From Photobacterium sp. SKA34 (lineage in GTDB: Bacteria > Pseudomonadota > Gammaproteobacteria > Enterobacterales > Vibrionaceae), in NCBI RefSeq assembly GCF_000153325.1, contig NZ_CH724142.1, positions 235,455-299,454 on the forward strand: DNA of 64,000 bases, read 5' to 3'. The notes under the pieces were generated by a model. It was given only the letters and a program-made list of their open reading frames with translations, ran no database searches and had not been told where the DNA came from. This document shows, piece by piece, positions 45,152-53,684 of the stretch. Every line of letters begins with the position of its first letter. The stretch's first letter is position 1. The position numbers and the translations under genes were made by a program.

Positions 45152-45961
45152 TTAATCCAATTTGAAACGAACGGGAATTTGAACACGGTGTGCAATAGCA
45201 ATACCGTCAACAATATGGGGTGAAAAACGCCACTTTTTAATCGCTTTAAGTGCCGCATTATCAAGCACACTAGCGCCAGACGATTTAATCAATTTCTGTT
45301 TAACTTGATGACCATCTTTTGCAATCAGTACTTCAACTAAGACAGTGCCTTCAATTCCACGACGTTTTGCTAATCGTGGATACTTCACAGGGGAAGGTTT
45401 AGTGGCAAACGTGGGTTTTGAGACAAGTTGAGGTGAATTTGCTCCAACCGTTGTTTTTTTAGCTGTAGCTGGCTTATTTAATGCCAGTTTTGATGATACA
45501 GGCTTGCTAGAATTTGTTGGTTTAAGTTCAAATTTCTCAGTTTTTCGTTGGGCATTTGTTACGTTTTTAGTCGCTGTTTTTTTCTCAACTTTCTTCTGAA
45601 TATTTTTCGTTACTACTGGCTTCTTTTCTATTTTTTTCGGGGCTTTCTTCTTGGTTTGAATAGGAGCCTTAAGTGTTTTCTTTTCAGGTTCTGATTTTTT
45701 TACCAACTTTTTCATTGTTGTTTTTGGTGTTGGCGTAGTTTTAGCAACAGGTTGAGGAGTCACTACGGCGGGTGGTTGCACCCTAGCAGGTTCAATGATG
45801 GGTTCTGGCTTTATATTAGGCAGTGATACTAAGTTGACGGCCACGCTTGTCGACTGTTCAAGAGGGACTGTAATGATCTTCTTCTCTGGCATTGCTGACA
45901 CAATAAGGCTGTTAAAGAGAATAGAAGCACAGCCAGCAATGAGATAACGTTTAATATTCAC
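45152..45961 (-). CDS. tonB: Energy transducer TonB
   Basis: A 269-residue protein: N-terminal membrane anchor, long Pro/Lys-rich spacer (residues about 50-190) and a TonB C-terminal domain with YPRLAKRRGIEGTVLVEVLI and LDNAALKAIKKWRFSP. It carries energy to outer-membrane haem receptors. The start codon is GTG with AAGG eight bases upstream. First gene of the operon, three bases before exbB, divergent from hutXZ. Confidence 0.93.
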   Translation of the reverse strand: MNIKRYLIAGCASILFNSLIVSAMPEKKIITVPLEQSTSVAVNLVSLPNIKPEPIIEPARVQPPAVVTPQPVAKTTPTPKTTMKKLVKKSEPEKKTLKAPIQTKKKAPKKIEKKPVVTKNIQKKVEKKTATKNVTNAQRKTEKFELKPTNSSKPVSSKLALNKPATAKKTTVGANSPQLVSKPTFATKPSPVKYPRLAKRRGIEGTVLVEVLIAKDGHQVKQKLIKSSGASVLDNAALKAIKKWRFSPHIVDGIAIAHRVQIPVRFKLD

Positions 45962-46339
45962 AATATAAGCCTTATTGAACAGATGAAGGAATGTGAACTA
46001 AATGTTTAATTGCGGTTTTTAGCATGGTGTATTTCTTAATATAATTAATTTTATTCAATGGGTTAGGTTTATTTTATAAATGTAATACTAACGTTTATAA
46101 CACGTATAACCTCATTATCCATGAAATGCGAATAATATCAATTATCATTTGCAATATTATTTAATCATTAATATCATGAGCAAAGCTAGCCGATAATGTA
46201 AAACTTAGACTTGCTCAATAAAGAGCGTGTAAGTAACAAAGGTTAAAGTAAAAATGCATAGAATTTATGGACGCAATAAATAGTTTTTTTCTATAGAAGC
46301 AAGCTATATAGAAAAATATCTAAAAGAAGGAAAACCAAG
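45962..46339. other. Divergent promoter region of the haem uptake genes
   Basis: About 380 AT-rich bases between tonB and hutX. It carries the Fur-like site below and should hold both promoters. No hutW gene or other open frame is present here. Confidence 0.5.
46127..46152. promoter_or_regulatory. Candidate Fur box between tonB and hutX
   Basis: Near-palindrome TGCGAATAATA / TATCATTTGCA. On the minus strand TGATAATTGATATTA matches the Fur pattern in its first half completely and in four of seven positions of the second half. Fur control of these genes is known in Vibrio. Confidence 0.5.
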
Positions 46340-46855
46340 GTGTTTGAGCAATACACTCGTGAAGAATTGAAATTGAAAGTCGCTGCTTTATTAGCTGAAA
46401 ATCCTAAGCTTCATGCTGTTTCGATCTCAGAGCAATTAGGCGTAACAGAAGGTGAGATTGTTATGTCTTACCCTGATGAGATGGTGTGCTTATTGCCAGG
46501 CCATTTAGCAAAAACAATTTTAGAATCGTTACCTGAATGGGGACCGGTGACTACGATTGTGCATTCAATGGGCTCTATTTTTGAAGTAAAAGCAGCATTC
46601 CCGAAAGGCAAAGAGGCGCGTGGATATTATAATTTAATGGGTAAAGAGGGCGAGTTACATGGTCACTTGCGTTTAGAGCATGTCTCGGACGTCGCGCTCG
46701 TCAGTAAACCCTTTATGGGGCAGGAAAGTTACTTCATCGGTTTTTTTGCCGTAACAGGTGAATGTGTATTTAAAGTCTATTTAGGTAGAGACAAACAACG
46801 TAACTTGTTCCCAGAGCAAATTGAGAAATTTAAGTTGTTAAAACAAATTAAATAA
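46340..46855 (+). CDS. hutX: Haem utilisation carrier protein HutX
   Basis: A 171-residue cytosolic protein of the HutX/HuvX/ChuX family. It has an N-terminal helix-turn-helix-like piece (VSISEQLGVTEGEIVMSYP), then GPVTTIVHSMGSIFEVKAAFPKG and the haem-binding region GYYNLMGKEGELHGHLRLEH. HutX binds haem and hands it to HutZ. The start is GTG at 46340, nine bases after AAGG. It lies 55 bases ahead of hutZ; hutW, which usually precedes it, is absent. Confidence 0.9.
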   Translation: MFEQYTREELKLKVAALLAENPKLHAVSISEQLGVTEGEIVMSYPDEMVCLLPGHLAKTILESLPEWGPVTTIVHSMGSIFEVKAAFPKGKEARGYYNLMGKEGELHGHLRLEHVSDVALVSKPFMGQESYFIGFFAVTGECVFKVYLGRDKQRNLFPEQIEKFKLLKQIK

Positions 46856-46910
46856 ATTTAGTCGAAGAACTAGGTCAAAATAAAGCTAGTCAAATTGAGG
46901 AAGAAATATC

Positions 46911-47468
46911 ATGAGTGAAGTAAAACAGGAACGTTTGCAAAATCGCCTTGGTCCTGAGATTAAAGAATTCCGCGAAGCATGCCAAACGCTACAATTAGCA
47001 ACGGTAGATGCGAACGGTAAACCCAATGTGAGCTATGCACCGTTTGCTTTGCTTGATGATGGTTATTATGTGCTAATTAGCCAAATTGCTAAACATGCAA
47101 GAAATCTACTTGAAAATCCGCAAGTCTCTTTAATGATGATTGAAGACGAATCTGCATCTAAAGTACTTTATGCCCGTAAGCGTCTAACCTTTGAAGCTGA
47201 TGTAAGTGTGATTGAGCGTAAATCTGAGCGTTGGCATCAAGGGGTGGCTGCGTTGCAAACTCGTTTCGGTGAAATTGTAGAAGGCTTAAGTGGTTTAGAA
47301 GACTTTTCATTGTTCCGTTTAGCACCGACTCAAGGTTTATTTGTTAAAGGCTTTGGCCAAGCATTCCAAGTGAGTGGTGATGATTTAGTAGATTTTGTTC
47401 ATCTACAAGAAGGTCACCGTCGCGTTAAAGACGGCAGTGAGATCGAGTCGGCAGAAGAAAAACTATAG
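46911..47468 (+). CDS. hutZ: Haem-degrading protein HutZ
   Basis: A 185-residue split-barrel (pyridoxamine-phosphate-oxidase-like) protein. It matches V. cholerae HutZ: GPEIKEFREACQTLQLATVD, NVSYAPFALLDDGYYVLISQ, FRLAPTQGLFVKGFGQAF. His169 in QEGHRRV and Asp131 correspond to the haem-ligating His and its partner Asp known for HutZ. It opens the haem ring to release iron. Second gene of hutXZ. Confidence 0.92.
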   Translation: MSEVKQERLQNRLGPEIKEFREACQTLQLATVDANGKPNVSYAPFALLDDGYYVLISQIAKHARNLLENPQVSLMMIEDESASKVLYARKRLTFEADVSVIERKSERWHQGVAALQTRFGEIVEGLSGLEDFSLFRLAPTQGLFVKGFGQAFQVSGDDLVDFVHLQEGHRRVKDGSEIESAEEKL

Positions 47469-47489
47469 CATTTCAAGCCACTCTCTTAT

Positions 47490-47526
47490 AAATGCCTGTG
47501 CAGAAATGTACGGGCATTTGTTTGTT
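47490..47526 (+). terminator. Terminator after hutZ
   Basis: Arms AAATGCC and GGCATTT, then a T-rich tract. Confidence 0.72.
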
Positions 47527-47672
47527 TAGGGTGTTATAGCAGACTTTAGTGAAGTGTAAATAGCCTGTTTTGATCCCGATCATTCTAATTTTCAGCGATA
47601 CTTGAAGTCGCTGAAATACCTGTGATAATCGGAGGGAAATCATTACCTTTATTGCAGATTTGGATTAACGTT

Positions 47673-48080
47673 ATGACACAAGATAATAAAAAAGGCGTGT
47701 GGTTTGCGTATATTGCAAGCTTTCTTACTCCGTTTACACTGCTTACCTCAGGTATTGTGGCAATCATTTATGCAGGGTACCAATTAAACAAAGGTACTGA
47801 TGAGCTAACATATAGTCACTATTATTCCATTATCCGTAGCTTCTTTTTGTTCTTTACATTTTTCGTGTTATTGGGTGTAACAGCGGCAACAACAACGGGT
47901 ATAGCTGCCGGCGCTGATTATTGGTTGCAAGGTTCAATGCTTCACGATGTCATGAATAGTGTGTTAAATGTTCTGCCATTTGTAGGTGGTACCATTGCTA
48001 TTGTAGCTGCGTTTTATTGGTTATTTAAAATTGTTAAAGGCATGAGAATGCTAAGTCAAGATAAACCTTTGTGCTTGTAA
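47673..48080 (+). CDS. Small integral membrane protein, DUF4870-like
   Basis: A 135-residue protein with three to four hydrophobic segments (about 8-35, 50-80, 95-125). FAYIASFLTPFTLLTSGIVA near the start and HYYSIIRSFFLFFTFF recall small Tic20/DUF4870-type membrane proteins of unknown role; assignment is loose. The ATG at 47673 has GGA eight bases upstream. It ends before a strong terminator. Confidence 0.65.
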   Translation: MTQDNKKGVWFAYIASFLTPFTLLTSGIVAIIYAGYQLNKGTDELTYSHYYSIIRSFFLFFTFFVLLGVTAATTTGIAAGADYWLQGSMLHDVMNSVLNVLPFVGGTIAIVAAFYWLFKIVKGMRMLSQDKPLCL

Positions 48081-48096
48081 CTTATTAGAATAAAAG

Positions 48097-48128
48097 AAAA
48101 GAGTGGCTTTATAGCCACTCTTTTTTTG
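48097..48128 (+). terminator. Terminator after the small membrane protein gene
   Basis: Stem GAGTGGC/GCCACTC with a four-base loop and seven T. Confidence 0.92.
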
Positions 48129-48164
48129 CTTTGAGTTAATTGAAAGAGCTTATAAACAACATGT

Positions 48165-49068
48165 TTAACTCATTAGCAGTCGGTTATTAATCGTCATTAC
48201 GCCATTGTTGATGATGTATGGTGCACGATACGCTGTAGATTCAACTGTGATCACTTCCGGAACAGAGCAATTATTCCAATCACATACATCACCACAATCT
48301 AGTACACCCTCAGGACACTCAGGATTAACGTTCAACGCAGGTACCTTCAGCTTCACAAGCAAGCGTATCTAATAACGTTTGGCGATCAATCCAATTGACT
48401 GTTTCACCAGAGTTTTGGCGAATAATACGGTCGATTTTATTCGCAATACTGGCTGTTTGAATTGCTAGGTAACGAGTGTGAGTCAAACCAATTTGTACAT
48501 CACCCAAGTTATGCGTTTTTATTACCCATGCACTACCTTTCAAATCTTTCTCGAATTCAACAGGTCTTGTATTATGGCGAAGCGTTTTCTTTTTTTTACC
48601 TTTGATGTTAAATGTTGTGCTTTCGTAGCGGTCTTTAACAATTTCTGCTGAAAAACGACCATGCTCAGGTAAAAGAGGTTCACGTAAAAGGGTAATGTCT
48701 GAGAGCATAACGTTTGAACTTGTTGTAATAGGTTCATCTAATTGAAGAAGAACAAATTTTTTCTTCTTAAATTTATAGGCTTTTTTGACTGATATTAGAT
48801 AAGTCACATCGAAGTAATCAGCCATAGCAGCGACATAGGTTTTAGCTGAACTGTCATTTTCAATACATTTTAATCCGGTTAATACCCAACTAGGACTGAT
48901 TAACGTACCTTGGCAGTTGATGCTTGTTAATGTATTTGTGTTATAGGTATCAACCTGAACGCTATATTTATATTTTTCAGGGGGATTGATGGGAGGAGAT
49001 ATAGCATAGGAGAATGCTGAAAAGGTGAATAACAATATTGATATTGATAGTTTTACTAATAAAATCAT
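48165..49068 (-). pseudogene. Secreted trypsin-fold protein with degenerate catalytic site and probable C-terminal frameshift
   Basis: The first 247 codons (49068 to 48325) encode a signal peptide (ending near SYA) and a chymotrypsin-like domain. The His segment reads CQGTLISPSWVLTGLKC, where proteases have TAAHC, and the Ser segment reads LKGSAWVI, not GDSGG, so it cannot be an active serine protease. The frame stops after CEAEGTCVER. In the +1 frame an open stretch overlaps and continues NPECPEGVLDCGDVCDWNNC and on to the TAA at 48165. Its cysteine spacing continues the pattern, which suggests an original protein of about 300 residues broken by a one-base change. Confidence 0.55.
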
Positions 49069-49224
49069 AATATTACCTTTCTGTTGGAATGATTGTAACA
49101 GTTGGGGTAGTTATTAAGCTCTTTCGTGATTAACCTTAGTAATAATAATGTTTATTAGCAATGAGAATATGATTTTTTTTTTTAACTTTTTTGTCATTAA
49201 TAATTTATAGAAAAGCTAATAAAT

Positions 49225-49256
49225 AAAAAAAGGATAGCCATGGCTATCCTTTTTTA
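49225..49256. terminator. Terminator after the coiled-coil periplasmic protein gene
   Basis: Perfect stem AAAAAGGATAGCC/GGCTATCCTTTTT around AT, with T runs in both directions. Confidence 0.93.
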
Positions 49257-49273
49257 TTCATTAATAGTAATAA

Positions 49274-49840
49274 TTAACTTTTAAATTGTTTCACTAAGCT
49301 ATCTAATTCAGTAAGCAGTTTCTCTGCTTTAGGATCTTGCTTTTTCATCGCTGTAAGTACATCTTTTTGTACTTGTTTGTCTTGCTTGCTAATTGCAGAA
49401 TCAGACAGGATAGATTTCTGTTGTTTCGCTAATTCCGTACGAATGCTGGTAAATTCTTTGATAAGCTCAGTACGCTTCGCATTAGATAAATCACCTTTAC
49501 GTGCTTCAAGTTGGATTTCTTGAGCGCGTTTGATTAGCTTCTCTGGGTTGTAACCTTTCTCTTTTACTTTGTTGTTAAAAGCTGTTTCGTAAGCTTTTAG
49601 CTCTTTCACTAATTCAGGGTGAGATTGAAGAGTCTGATGACGGATACCCGCAAGCTCTTGTTGAATTACACCAATACGGTTAGCAATATTTTGCTGCTGA
49701 GCTGTAATTTGAGGAGCAGCAGCTGGAACAACGGCAGTCTCTTTTGCCATAGCAGGAGCTGCGGTAAATACGCATGCAAGTGCTAGAGGAACAGCAGCTT
49801 TTAGTAGCTTTGATTTTAAGCTTGATGTTTTAGTATGCAT
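49274..49840 (-). CDS. Periplasmic helical protein of unknown function
   Basis: A 188-residue precursor. The signal peptide ends near APAMA; the mature part is rich in Ala, Gln, Lys and Glu and reads as long helices or coiled coil (QQQNIANRIGVIQQELAGI, LIKEFTSIRTELAKQQKSIL, KAEKLLTELDSLVKQF). No cysteines or catalytic motifs are present. It may be a periplasmic chaperone or stress protein, but no family was recognised. Single gene, with its own terminator. Confidence 0.7.
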   Translation of the reverse strand: MHTKTSSLKSKLLKAAVPLALACVFTAAPAMAKETAVVPAAAPQITAQQQNIANRIGVIQQELAGIRHQTLQSHPELVKELKAYETAFNNKVKEKGYNPEKLIKRAQEIQLEARKGDLSNAKRTELIKEFTSIRTELAKQQKSILSDSAISKQDKQVQKDVLTAMKKQDPKAEKLLTELDSLVKQFKS

Positions 49841-50158
49841 ATGAATTTCTCTTTAATTATGTTGATATCGCTAATATACGATGCGTTTCAATCTGTATTG
49901 TCAGATGATAGTCAGTAAGCCTGAATATAATCTGACAATTGCTCGTATTGCTTGCGCATTAACTTTTATTACTAATATCGTAAATCATAGTTCTACACAA
50001 ATAAATCGTCATACAATTGCAATATTCTTCTATAGCATAGATAATTAAAGATAAATTTTTGGTTATGGTTGATTAAATAACCACTTTATACCTTTTAGTA
50101 TTTTAATGTTTACCTCTTATCTCTTTTAGTCGGTAAACTGATGTTGGTTGGAGCTCCT
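49841..50158. other. Intergenic region upstream of hypB
   Basis: About 320 AT-rich bases between divergent genes; it should hold the hyp promoter. No clear FNR site or repeat was found here. Confidence 0.4.
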
Positions 50159-50881
50159 ATGTGTCAAGATTGCGGTTGTTCACTCGCTGGTGGTGATCAT
50201 CACCAATTACAAGCAAACCCTCAGCTTAATGATAAAAAAACATTATCAGTTATTCATAAAATCCTAGATAAAAATGATGTAGAAGCGGCACATAATCGTG
50301 CACATTTTAATGCAAAAAATGTGACTGCATTTAATTTAATGAGTAGCCCTGGCAGTGGTAAAACTTCGCTATTAGAACATCTGCATCAGTATACGCCGCT
50401 GAAATATGCAGTTGTTGAAGGTGACTTAGAAACATCACTCGACGCTGAACGATTAAAAGCACAGGGTATTAATGCATACCAAATTCAAACAGGCTCGGCC
50501 TGCCATCTTGATGCGTTTATGGTGCATTCCGCACTTCATCATATTGAATTAGATGATCTTGATATTTGTTTTGTTGAAAACGTCGGTAATCTTGTTTGTC
50601 CAGCGAGTTACGATGTGGGTACTCATAAAAATATCGTTTTGCTCTCAGTACCAGAAGGCGATGACAAAATTGAAAAATACCCAGTGATGTTCCGCCGCGC
50701 TGATGTAGTTCTTATCACTAAGTGTGATTTATTACCGTATTTTGATTTCAGTATTGAAGAAGCAAAAGCGCAACTACAAAAACTTAACCCTAATGTTGAA
50801 GTTATTTCATTATCAACCCACGATCTTGAAAGCTTCCAACCGCTTGTATCATGGATTAACAACAATCTTATTGAAGGATAA
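50159..50881 (+). CDS. hypB: Hydrogenase nickel incorporation GTPase HypB
   Basis: A 240-residue G3E GTPase. The start at MCQDCGCS is chosen because this CxxCGC sequence is the N-terminal high-affinity nickel site of HypB and GGAG lies five bases upstream. Walker A SSPGSGKTS, VEGDLETSLDAERL, and the Cys-His metal site in GSACHLDAFMVH and VGNLVCPASYDVG follow; TKCDLL is the base motif. It inserts nickel into hydrogenase together with HypA. First gene of hypBCDEA; there is no long His-rich tract. Confidence 0.94.
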   Translation: MCQDCGCSLAGGDHHQLQANPQLNDKKTLSVIHKILDKNDVEAAHNRAHFNAKNVTAFNLMSSPGSGKTSLLEHLHQYTPLKYAVVEGDLETSLDAERLKAQGINAYQIQTGSACHLDAFMVHSALHHIELDDLDICFVENVGNLVCPASYDVGTHKNIVLLSVPEGDDKIEKYPVMFRRADVVLITKCDLLPYFDFSIEEAKAQLQKLNPNVEVISLSTHDLESFQPLVSWINNNLIEG

Positions 50882-50886
50882 TTATC

Positions 50887-51129
50887 ATGTGTTTATCGAT
50901 TCCTTCTCAGGTTGTTGAGTTACATCCAGAAGAAAATAGTGTCACGGTTGATACCATGGGAGTTAAGCGAACAGTAAGCTGTCATCTATTAACTGAGCCT
51001 TTGGCGTTAGGGGATTATGTATTAATCCATATTGGTTTTGTGATGAGCAAAATTGATGATAAAGATGCTCAAGAAAGTTTAGAAATGTATCGCTTACTGT
51101 TAGCAGAAGCAGGGCCATTAGCATTATGA
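50887..51129 (+). CDS. hypC: Hydrogenase maturation chaperone HypC
   Basis: An 80-residue chaperone starting MCLSIPSQVVEL, with the essential Cys2, then VDTMGVKRTVSCHLL and LGDYVLIHIGFVMSKID. It carries the Fe(CN)2CO unit between HypD and the large subunit. It begins five bases after hypB and overlaps hypD by four bases. Confidence 0.94.
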   Translation: MCLSIPSQVVELHPEENSVTVDTMGVKRTVSCHLLTEPLALGDYVLIHIGFVMSKIDDKDAQESLEMYRLLLAEAGPLAL

Positions 51130-52244
51130 GTTTTGAATTAAAACAGCTATATCAAGGCTTTCGTGATGCTGATACTGTACTGAGTTTAGCCGAGCAAATA
51201 AAAGCCATTGCGCCACAATTACCAGAGCCTTTAAAAGTGATGGAAGTGTGTGGCGGCCATACACATACCATCATGAAGTATGGTTTAAAGCAGTTACTGC
51301 CTGAGAATATTGATTTTATTCATGGTCCCGGTTGTCCTGTTTGTGTCATGCCCAAAGAGCGTATTGATCATGCCGCCGCACTGGCATGCCAACCCAACGT
51401 TATTTTAGTTACCCTTGGCGATATGATCCGCGTTCCGGGTTCAAAAGGTAGTTTGGCGCAATATCGTGCTAAAGGCTGTGATATTCGACCGATCTACGAT
51501 CCGCTTGATTGCTTAGCTATTGCGACAGAAAACCCAGATAAAGAGGTGGTTTTCTTCGCCATTGGTTTTGAAACCTCAACACCTATGACCGCAGTTTTAG
51601 TTGAGCTGGCCGAGCAACGCCAAATCAATAATCTCTATTTTCACATTAATCATGTATTAGTGCCGCCAGCAGTTGATGCGGTAATGGCTGATCCAGGGGT
51701 TAAAGTGAATGCATTTATTGGTCCGTCACATGTGAGTGTGATTGAAGGGGCGAAGATTTATCGTCCATTGGTAGATAAATACAATACACCTGTTGTGGTT
51801 GCAGGTTTTGAGCCCGTTGATGTCATGGAATCTATTCTACGTATCACTAAACAAAAAATCGCAGGCGAACCGGAACTCGATGTGCAATATACGCGTGCAG
51901 TAACAGAAGAGGGGAATATGATTGCTCAACAAGCGGTTAAACGTTGTTTTGATGTGCGTGATAGTTTCCGCTGGCGTGGCTTAGGGCCTATTGCTAACTC
52001 AGCTTTAAAACTCAATGCTGCTTATCAACACCGTGATGCTGAAATTATTTTTGCAGACTGCTTACCTATGACACCGATTGATGATCATAAAGCATGTCAA
52101 TGCGGTGATATTCTTCGCGGCCTAGCTAAACCTCAAGATTGCAAAGTCTTTGGACGTGGTTGTACACCGCAAACACCACTAGGTAGCTGTATGGTGAGCT
52201 CTGAAGGTGCATGTAATGCTTATTTCCGTTACCGAGGTGTTTAA
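51126..52244 (+). CDS. hypD: Hydrogenase maturation iron-sulfur protein HypD
   Basis: A 372-residue protein with the usual motifs: VMEVCGGHTHTIMKYG, HGPGCPVCVMPKERID, FFAIGFETSTPMTAVL, GPSHVSVIEGAKIY, and the C-terminal cysteine set (KACQCGDILRG, CKVFGRGCTPQTPLGSC) for the 4Fe-4S cluster. It is the scaffold on which the iron, cyanide and CO ligands are assembled. Confidence 0.95.
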   Translation: MSFELKQLYQGFRDADTVLSLAEQIKAIAPQLPEPLKVMEVCGGHTHTIMKYGLKQLLPENIDFIHGPGCPVCVMPKERIDHAAALACQPNVILVTLGDMIRVPGSKGSLAQYRAKGCDIRPIYDPLDCLAIATENPDKEVVFFAIGFETSTPMTAVLVELAEQRQINNLYFHINHVLVPPAVDAVMADPGVKVNAFIGPSHVSVIEGAKIYRPLVDKYNTPVVVAGFEPVDVMESILRITKQKIAGEPELDVQYTRAVTEEGNMIAQQAVKRCFDVRDSFRWRGLGPIANSALKLNAAYQHRDAEIIFADCLPMTPIDDHKACQCGDILRGLAKPQDCKVFGRGCTPQTPLGSCMVSSEGACNAYFRYRGV

Positions 52245-52246
52245 TA

Positions 52247-53251
52247 ATGACTGATATTGATTTAACAACCCTATCTACGTCCAAGTCGATTCAATTAAGT
52301 CATGGTGGCGGTGGTCAGGAAATGAATAAGCTAATCAAAGGCTTATTCTTTAAAGCGTTTGATAACGACATCCTTCGTAATGAAGAAGATGCTGCGGTTT
52401 TAACACTGGATGGTAAAACAGCTTTTACTACTGATTCTTTTACGGTTTCGCCATTGTTTTTTGCTGGTGGCAATATCGGTAAATTAGCCATTGCAGGTAC
52501 GGTGAACGACCTTGCAATGATGGGCGCAAAACCTCAGTATTTGAGTTGCAGTGTGATCATCGAAGAAGGCTTTGATGTTGCTAATCTAAAAACGATTGTT
52601 GATAGCATGGCAAATGAGCTCAGTATTTCTGGCGCTAAAATCGTGTGTGGTGATACTAAAGTTGTGCCGAAAGGTTGTGCGGATGGTTTGTTCATCAATA
52701 CCACTGGTGTTGGCACTATTACTCAACCTGATATTTCGGTACGTAACCTAAAACAGGGTGATGCAATCATTGTTTCTCGTGATATTGGTCGACATGGCGC
52801 CGCTATTTTAATGGCACGTGAAGGGCTAACGCTAGAGTCTGAACTTATCAGTGATTGCAATACCTTATGGCCTGCTGTTGAGGCATTAATTGCCGCTGAT
52901 CTTGATATTCATGCAATGCGTGATGCCACGCGTGGTGGTTTGTCTGCGGTACTTAACGAATGGGCGCAGGCGTCTGACATTGGCATCAATGTGGTTGAAG
53001 ATGATGTGCCTGTTAGTGAAGAGGTACGTGGGCTTTGTGAGTTATACGGTTTTGAACCGTTTGATCTTGCAAACGAAGGAACATTTATTATCGCACTACC
53101 ACAAGAACAAGCAGAAAAAGCATTAGAAGTATTAAGCGCATTTGCTGCGTGTGGTGATGCTGCCATTATCGGTGAAGTCAGTGACGATTATGCAGGTCGC
53201 GTAATTTTAACTAGCGGATGGGGCAGTCGTCGTTATTTAGATCTACCGTAA
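52247..53251 (+). CDS. hypE: Hydrogenase maturation protein HypE, cut short before its essential C-terminal cysteine
   Basis: A 334-residue AIR-synthase-like protein with LSHGGGGQEMNKLI, NEEDAAVLTLDG, FTTDSFTVSPLFFAGGNIGK, GDTKVVPKGCADG and DATRGGLSAVLNEWA. HypE normally ends in PRIC, whose Cys is carbamoylated and dehydrated to thiocyanate to make the CN ligands. Here the frame ends GSRRYLDLP at a TAA (53249-53251). In the same frame the next eight codons read GELLPRIC, followed by TAA at 53276, which overlaps the hypA ATG as TAATG. So the original gene clearly ended there, and the TAA is a nonsense change, a sequence error or a read-through site. Without the tail HypE should be inactive. 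Confidence 0.92.
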   Translation: MTDIDLTTLSTSKSIQLSHGGGGQEMNKLIKGLFFKAFDNDILRNEEDAAVLTLDGKTAFTTDSFTVSPLFFAGGNIGKLAIAGTVNDLAMMGAKPQYLSCSVIIEEGFDVANLKTIVDSMANELSISGAKIVCGDTKVVPKGCADGLFINTTGVGTITQPDISVRNLKQGDAIIVSRDIGRHGAAILMAREGLTLESELISDCNTLWPAVEALIAADLDIHAMRDATRGGLSAVLNEWAQASDIGINVVEDDVPVSEEVRGLCELYGFEPFDLANEGTFIIALPQEQAEKALEVLSAFAACGDAAIIGEVSDDYAGRVILTSGWGSRRYLDLP

Positions 53252-53277
53252 GGTGAGTTACTTCCGAGGATCTGTTA

Positions 53278-53619
53278 ATGCATGAATATTCCATTGTTGG
53301 TGCTTTAATTGAACAATGCGAACAACATGCAGAAGATAATGAGGCGACTAAAGTGACTCGTGTTGCTATAAAAGTCGGCATTTTAAGTGGTGTTGAACCT
53401 GCGTTATTAGACACAGCCTTTCAAACCTTTAAGTTAGAAGGGGTTTGTCATGACGCTATATTTGAAATGCAGCTCCAACCATTAGTATTATCATGTTTCG
53501 AGTGTGGTCAAGAAACCACCCATAACGAGCGCAGCATTATTTGCAACCATTGCCAAAGTAATCGTACACAGGTTATTGATGGAGAAGATTTAATGCTAAT
53601 GCAGCTAGAACTTGAGTAA
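53278..53619 (+). CDS. hypA: Hydrogenase nickel metallochaperone HypA
   Basis: A 113-residue protein starting [14 protein letters not shown], where His2 helps bind nickel. The zinc domain has CFECGQE and [29 protein letters not shown] is typical of HypA/HybF. It starts in a TAATG junction with the original hypE stop. Last gene of the hyp operon, before a terminator. Confidence 0.93.
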   Translation: MHEYSIVGALIEQCEQHAEDNEATKVTRVAIKVGILSGVEPALLDTAFQTFKLEGVCHDAIFEMQLQPLVLSCFECGQETTHNERSIICNHCQSNRTQVIDGEDLMLMQLELE

Positions 53620-53645
53620 CATCACGTTTAAAGATGTTTTCTAAT

Positions 53646-53684
53646 AAAAAGGCAGTACTGATTTAATCGGTACTGCCTTTTTTA
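53646..53684 (+). terminator. Terminator after hypA
   Basis: Stem AAAAAGGCAGTAC/GTACTGCCTTTTTT with an 11-base loop. Confidence 0.92.

Noticed and set aside
53249..53251. Reassigned TAA codon in this organism, to explain read-through in hypE and the toxin tip
   Set aside because: Many other genes in the window, including long conserved ones, end properly at TAA, so a general reassignment is excluded.
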